From the NCBI RefSeq assembly GCF_019264445.1, contig NZ_JAHVAB010000075.1, positions 1 through 61,769 of the forward strand: a DNA stretch of 61,769 bases. Reading direction: 5' to 3'. Below the pieces are notes generated by a model that did no database searches, was not told where the DNA came from, and saw only the letters and a list, made by a program, of their open reading frames with translations. The position numbers and the translations under genes are program-made. This document shows, one piece after another, positions 58,828-61,769 of this stretch (positions are counted from its first letter, which is position 1; every line of letters begins with the position of its first letter). Source of the DNA: Hydrogenophaga sp. (GTDB lineage: Bacteria > Pseudomonadota > Gammaproteobacteria > Burkholderiales > Burkholderiaceae_C).

Positions 58828-59746
58828 GGCCTCCCAGTTGACCCAGCCACCGGCTGGGTCACTTTTTGAATTGGTGCTGCTGGTGCCCGAATCGGCCGTG
58901 GACGACGTCAGCGACGCCATGGTGGCGCTGGACGCACTCAGCGTGTCGGTCGAAGACGCAGACGCCATGACCGATGCCGAGGTCGCCTTGTTTGGCGAGC
59001 CAGGCATGCCGGCACCCAAAGAGGGCTGGCAGCGCTCCCGTGTGGTCGCCCTGTTTCCGACCGATGCAGCCGCCCGCGACGCTGCGCGTTTGCTGCAAGC
59101 GCAAGACTTCTTCGAAGGCTGTGTGGTTCAAGGCGTGCGGGCGGTGCTTGAGCAGGACTGGGTGCGTTTGACGCAGTCGCAGTTCGACCCTGTCGAGATC
59201 ACGCCCAGCTTCTGGATCGTGCCCACGTGGCACGAACCGCCAGCGGCTGCTCAACAGGTGATCCGCCTGGACCCAGGCCTGGCGTTTGGCACGGGCACCC
59301 ATCCGACCACGCGCATGTGTCTGCGCTGGATCGCCCAGCATGGGCCGGTGGGGCCACGCGTGCTCGACTACGGTTGTGGTTCAGGCATTCTGGCCATTGG
59401 TGCGGCCAAGTTCGGTGCACAGGAGATCGTTGCGGTGGACATCGATCCCGCCGCGGTGGAGTCTTCCCGCCTCAACGCCGAGGCCAACCACGCTGCGCTG
59501 ACCACCGGCCTTCCCGATCTGGCGCGTGGCGAACACGACCTGGTGCTGGCCAACATTCTGGCCACGCCACTGAAGGTGCTGGCGCCGTTGTTGTGCGCCC
59601 ATGTGCGCCCGGGCGGGCACCTGGTGCTGGCCGGGATCCTTGCGCGCCAGGCCGATGAGCTCACGCAAGCCTATGCGCCGTGGGTGACGTTGCAGGTCAG
59701 CGACGAAGAGGATGGCTGGATCCTCATGACGGCGCTCAAGCGCTGA
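58817..59746 (+). CDS. prmA: Ribosomal protein L11 methyltransferase
   Basis: Trimethylates ribosomal protein L11. 309 residues. The N-terminal domain [22 protein letters not shown] is followed by the SAM motif [14 protein letters not shown] and the catalytic-site [10 protein letters not shown]. The GTG at 58817 overlaps accC; a TTG at 58839 is an alternative start. A perfect 10-bp hairpin with TTTTT lies at codons 8-17, so translation and termination may compete. Confidence 0.92.
   Translation: MSDEASQLTQPPAGSLFELVLLVPESAVDDVSDAMVALDALSVSVEDADAMTDAEVALFGEPGMPAPKEGWQRSRVVALFPTDAAARDAARLLQAQDFFEGCVVQGVRAVLEQDWVRLTQSQFDPVEITPSFWIVPTWHEPPAAAQQVIRLDPGLAFGTGTHPTTRMCLRWIAQHGPVGPRVLDYGCGSGILAIGAAKFGAQEIVAVDIDPAAVESSRLNAEANHAALTTGLPDLARGEHDLVLANILATPLKVLAPLLCAHVRPGGHLVLAGILARQADELTQAYAPWVTLQVSDEEDGWILMTALKR
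58839..58866 (+). terminator. Terminator-like hairpin at the accC-prmA junction
   Basis: A perfect 10-bp stem (TGACCCAGCC / GGCTGGGTCA, ACC loop) is followed by CTTTTTG. It begins 11 nt after the accC stop and lies inside the prmA coding region. Confidence 0.75.
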
Positions 59747-59764
59747 AGCCCTCGCAGCGCCCAC

Positions 59765-59779
59765 GATAATCGGCGCATG
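59765..59779 (+). promoter_or_regulatory. -10-like hexamer and leaderless start of the DUF3426 gene
   Basis: GATAAT (59765-59770) lies 6 nt before the ATG at 59777; no Shine-Dalgarno is present. Confidence 0.45.
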
Positions 59780-60883
59780 AGTTTCACCACCCGTTGCCCC
59801 TCGTGCGGAACGATGTTCAGGGTCGTCGCCGACCAGCTGAAGATCTCCGAGGGCTGGGTGCGTTGTGGCCATTGCGCCGACGTGTTCGATGCCACGCTGT
59901 ATCTGCAACCCTGGATTCCGCCGGGAGAGTCGACCACCCCTGAAGATTTCGTGCAGGCAGCGCCTGAGCCCGAACCCTTGCCTTCGCAGGAAGCCGCAAC
60001 GGAGCCCGGGCCCGACGCCGAGATGCCGCTGTCAGAAGCCTTCCCCGTGGAGGCATACGACCAGGCGGTGACCGACGACGCCATGGAGTCCGCCGGGAGC
60101 GATCTGCAAGAACCCGTGGTTGAACGCTTGGACGTGCCGGTGCACGAGCCAACGGAGGCAAGGACACCGGACGTCGAAGAATCGGATTTCCATGCCGAGC
60201 TCGAGCGCTTTGCGGCGGGGCTGGGTCGCTTGAAAGCGGAGGGTGTGGCCTCCGCCGTGACCGATGCGGCGTTGGTGGATGCGCAAGCCATGCCCGATGC
60301 GCCAGCGCCGCACGATATGCTGGTCCATGACGATCTGCTCAGTGAGCTTGGCGCAGACGAGCCCGTGCCCGGATTTGTGAGGCAGGCCCGTCGTCAGGCT
60401 TTCTGGCAATCGATGGGCATGCGTGTGGTGTTGTCGGTGCTCGCCGTGGTGCTGGTGCTGCTGCTCGCCGCACAGTGGGTCGTTCATGACCGTGATCGCC
60501 TGGCCGCTTGGCAACCCACTTGGCAGCCGCTCCTTCAGCGGGCCTGCGAGCCGCTGGGGTGCAAGGTCGCGCCTGTGCGTCGCATTGATGCCATCGTCAT
60601 CGACAGCACCTCGCTCGTGCGCAGACTCGGCAACTTTTATGCGTTCGATCTTGTGCTCAAGAACACGGCGCCCATCGCACTGGCTGTTCCAGCACTGGAG
60701 CTGACCCTGACCGATGTCGGTGAGGGCGTGATATCGAGGCGTGTCTTTCTGCCCCAGGAGTGGCCGGATGCACCCGCGCTGTTGCCTGCACAAGCGTCGG
60801 TTTCGGTGAGCTTTCGACTGTCACTCGCCCTGGGTGACGACACGCCCATGGCAGGTTATCGCGCCCTGGTTTTTTACCCCTGA
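59777..60883 (+). CDS. Zinc-ribbon DUF3426 membrane protein
   Basis: A 368-residue protein. The N-terminus is an MJ0042-type zinc ribbon with four cysteines (C7, C10, C30, C33 in CPSC and RCGHC). A long acidic linker rich in Glu, Pro and Ala (about 45-205) leads to one membrane helix (about 214-236) and a C-terminal DUF3426 domain (about 237-365). It is conserved beside accB-accC-prmA in Burkholderiales; its function is unknown. Confidence 0.87.
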   Translation: MSFTTRCPSCGTMFRVVADQLKISEGWVRCGHCADVFDATLYLQPWIPPGESTTPEDFVQAAPEPEPLPSQEAATEPGPDAEMPLSEAFPVEAYDQAVTDDAMESAGSDLQEPVVERLDVPVHEPTEARTPDVEESDFHAELERFAAGLGRLKAEGVASAVTDAALVDAQAMPDAPAPHDMLVHDDLLSELGADEPVPGFVRQARRQAFWQSMGMRVVLSVLAVVLVLLLAAQWVVHDRDRLAAWQPTWQPLLQRACEPLGCKVAPVRRIDAIVIDSTSLVRRLGNFYAFDLVLKNTAPIALAVPALELTLTDVGEGVISRRVFLPQEWPDAPALLPAQASVSVSFRLSLALGDDTPMAGYRALVFYP

Positions 60884-60898
60884 TGACGGAAACATCTC

Positions 60899-61769
60899 AT
60901 GCCCATTCTCGTTTGTGGTTCGCTGGCCTTCGACACCATCATGACTTTCGAAGGTCGCTTTGCTGAGCAGATTCTTCCCAGCCAGTTGCACATCCTCAAT
61001 GTCTCCTTCCTGGTTCCAGGCCTGCGCCGCGAATACGGGGGCTGTGCTGGCAACATTGCCTACGGTTTGAGGCAGTTGGGAGCCCAGGCCGTGCCTTTGG
61101 CGACGCTGGGCAACGATGGTGCCGAGTACGTGGACCGCTTGCGCACGCTGGGTGTGGACACGCAGCACCTGTCTTTTGCGGCGGACAGCTACACGGCGCA
61201 GGCCATGATCATGACGGACCGCGACAACAACCAGATCACGGCCTTCCATCCCGGTGCGATGTCGATGGCACACGACAACCCGGTGCCCAGCCGCAGCGAT
61301 ATTGCCGTCGCGATCATTTCGCCCGACGGGCGCGATGCGATGCTCACCCATGCGCGTCAGTTGCACGCGGCGGGTGTGCCATTCGTGTTCGACCCTGGGC
61401 AGGGCTTGCCCATGTTCAATGGCGAGGAGCTTCGTCAGTTCATTGAACTGGCCAGCTGGGTGACGCTCAACGACTACGAGGCACAGATGCTGTGCGACCG
61501 CACAGGCCTCTCACTGGATGCCATTGCCGCACAGGTGCGCGGACTGATCGTCACGCTCGGCGCGCACGGTTGCGATGTGTGGGACGGTGCGGCACCGAAG
61601 GTGCATGTGGCAGGCGTGGCTGCCACAGAGGTGGTCGACCCGACAGGTTGTGGCGACGCATTTCGCGCGGCCTTGCTGCATGGTCTGGAGCAGGGTTGGT
61701 CGCTGCAGCGGTGTGCCGAGCTGGGCAATCGCATGGGCGCGCTCAAGATTGCCAGCCGTGGTGGCCAGA
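60899..61769 (+). CDS. PfkB family carbohydrate kinase (partial, cut by window end)
   Basis: A ribokinase-like sugar or nucleoside kinase. The first 290 residues are present and the stop lies beyond the window. GGCAGNIAYGLRQLG is the sugar-binding motif and DPTGCGDAF (247-255) contains the catalytic Asp253; TLGAHGCDVWDG precedes it. The family covers ribokinase, fructokinase and adenosine kinase; the adenosine kinase-like N-terminus (GSLAFDTIM) is suggestive only. The ATG at 60899 follows GGAAA. Confidence 0.9.
   Translation, partial: MPILVCGSLAFDTIMTFEGRFAEQILPSQLHILNVSFLVPGLRREYGGCAGNIAYGLRQLGAQAVPLATLGNDGAEYVDRLRTLGVDTQHLSFAADSYTAQAMIMTDRDNNQITAFHPGAMSMAHDNPVPSRSDIAVAIISPDGRDAMLTHARQLHAAGVPFVFDPGQGLPMFNGEELRQFIELASWVTLNDYEAQMLCDRTGLSLDAIAAQVRGLIVTLGAHGCDVWDGAAPKVHVAGVAATEVVDPTGCGDAFRAALLHGLEQGWSLQRCAELGNRMGALKIASRGGQ

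Overview
The window is GC-rich bacterial chromosome with densely packed, mostly overlapping genes. Its gene content and order point to a betaproteobacterium of the Burkholderiales, most likely Comamonadaceae (Hydrogenophaga/Acidovorax-like). The clues are a complete dcw cluster ending in ftsZ-lpxC, dapF-DUF484-xerC, dksA next to hslVU, accB-accC-prmA-DUF3426, and C/G-rich intergenic hairpins. The family-level placement is inference. No phage, insertion sequence, CRISPR array, tRNA or rRNA was seen.

Layout. 1-4.3 kb: a terminator, a glycine-zipper envelope protein, an FAD-dependent oxidoreductase and a MATE transporter. 4.3-4.6 kb: RNase P RNA. 4.7-12.3 kb (minus strand): a polyamine-type ABC importer (ATPase, Tat-exported binding protein, two permeases), a GntR/FCD regulator, an Asp/Glu-racemase-like enzyme and a Nudix-metallo-beta-lactamase fusion. 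12.5-15.7 kb: dapF, DUF484, xerC and a DsrE-like secreted protein. 15.8-22.4 kb: a COG0523 GTPase, a DksA with a long basic tail, a STAS protein and hslVU. 22.7-41.6 kb: the dcw cluster mraZ-rsmH-ftsL-ftsI-murE-murF-mraY-murD-ftsW-murG-murC-ddl-ftsQ-ftsA-ftsZ-lpxC, plus a 58-residue membrane protein. 41.6-49.7 kb (minus): a sensor without output domain, ruvC, a CdsA-like protein, an acyltransferase, mtgA, a TonB-C protein, an RNase II family exonuclease and a YqiA-like esterase. 49.7-54.1 kb: rodA, tldD, an attenuator-controlled aroG and a small unknown gene. 54.2-61.8 kb: mpl (minus), an unknown gene, a TlpA-like thioredoxin, accB, accC, prmA, a DUF3426 protein and a PfkB kinase cut by the window end.

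How the genes work together. The core theme is envelope growth and division: DapF makes meso-diaminopimelate, which MurE adds (MurE carries the DNPR motif of that specificity) and Mpl recycles; MraY/MurG build lipid II; FtsW/FtsI, RodA and MtgA polymerise it; FtsZ/A/Q/L run the divisome; LpxC, AccBC, PlsC and CdsA-like proteins feed lipid synthesis.

Main discoveries proposed. (1) A textbook transcription attenuator before aroG: a 24-codon leader with 8 aromatic residues in 10 positions, followed by mutually exclusive antiterminator and terminator helices. (2) A recurring -10-like hexamer 6-8 nt upstream of the start codon of nine genes lacking a Shine-Dalgarno, with the same spacing seen before the 5' end of RNase P RNA, which suggests leaderless mRNAs. 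(3) A DksA with a roughly 240-residue histone-H1-like tail and no zinc-binding cysteine set. (4) An approximately 84-residue acidic insertion in MurD. (5) A strong terminator-like hairpin inside the first codons of prmA. (6) Twin operator-like sites 21 bp apart upstream of the ABC operon.
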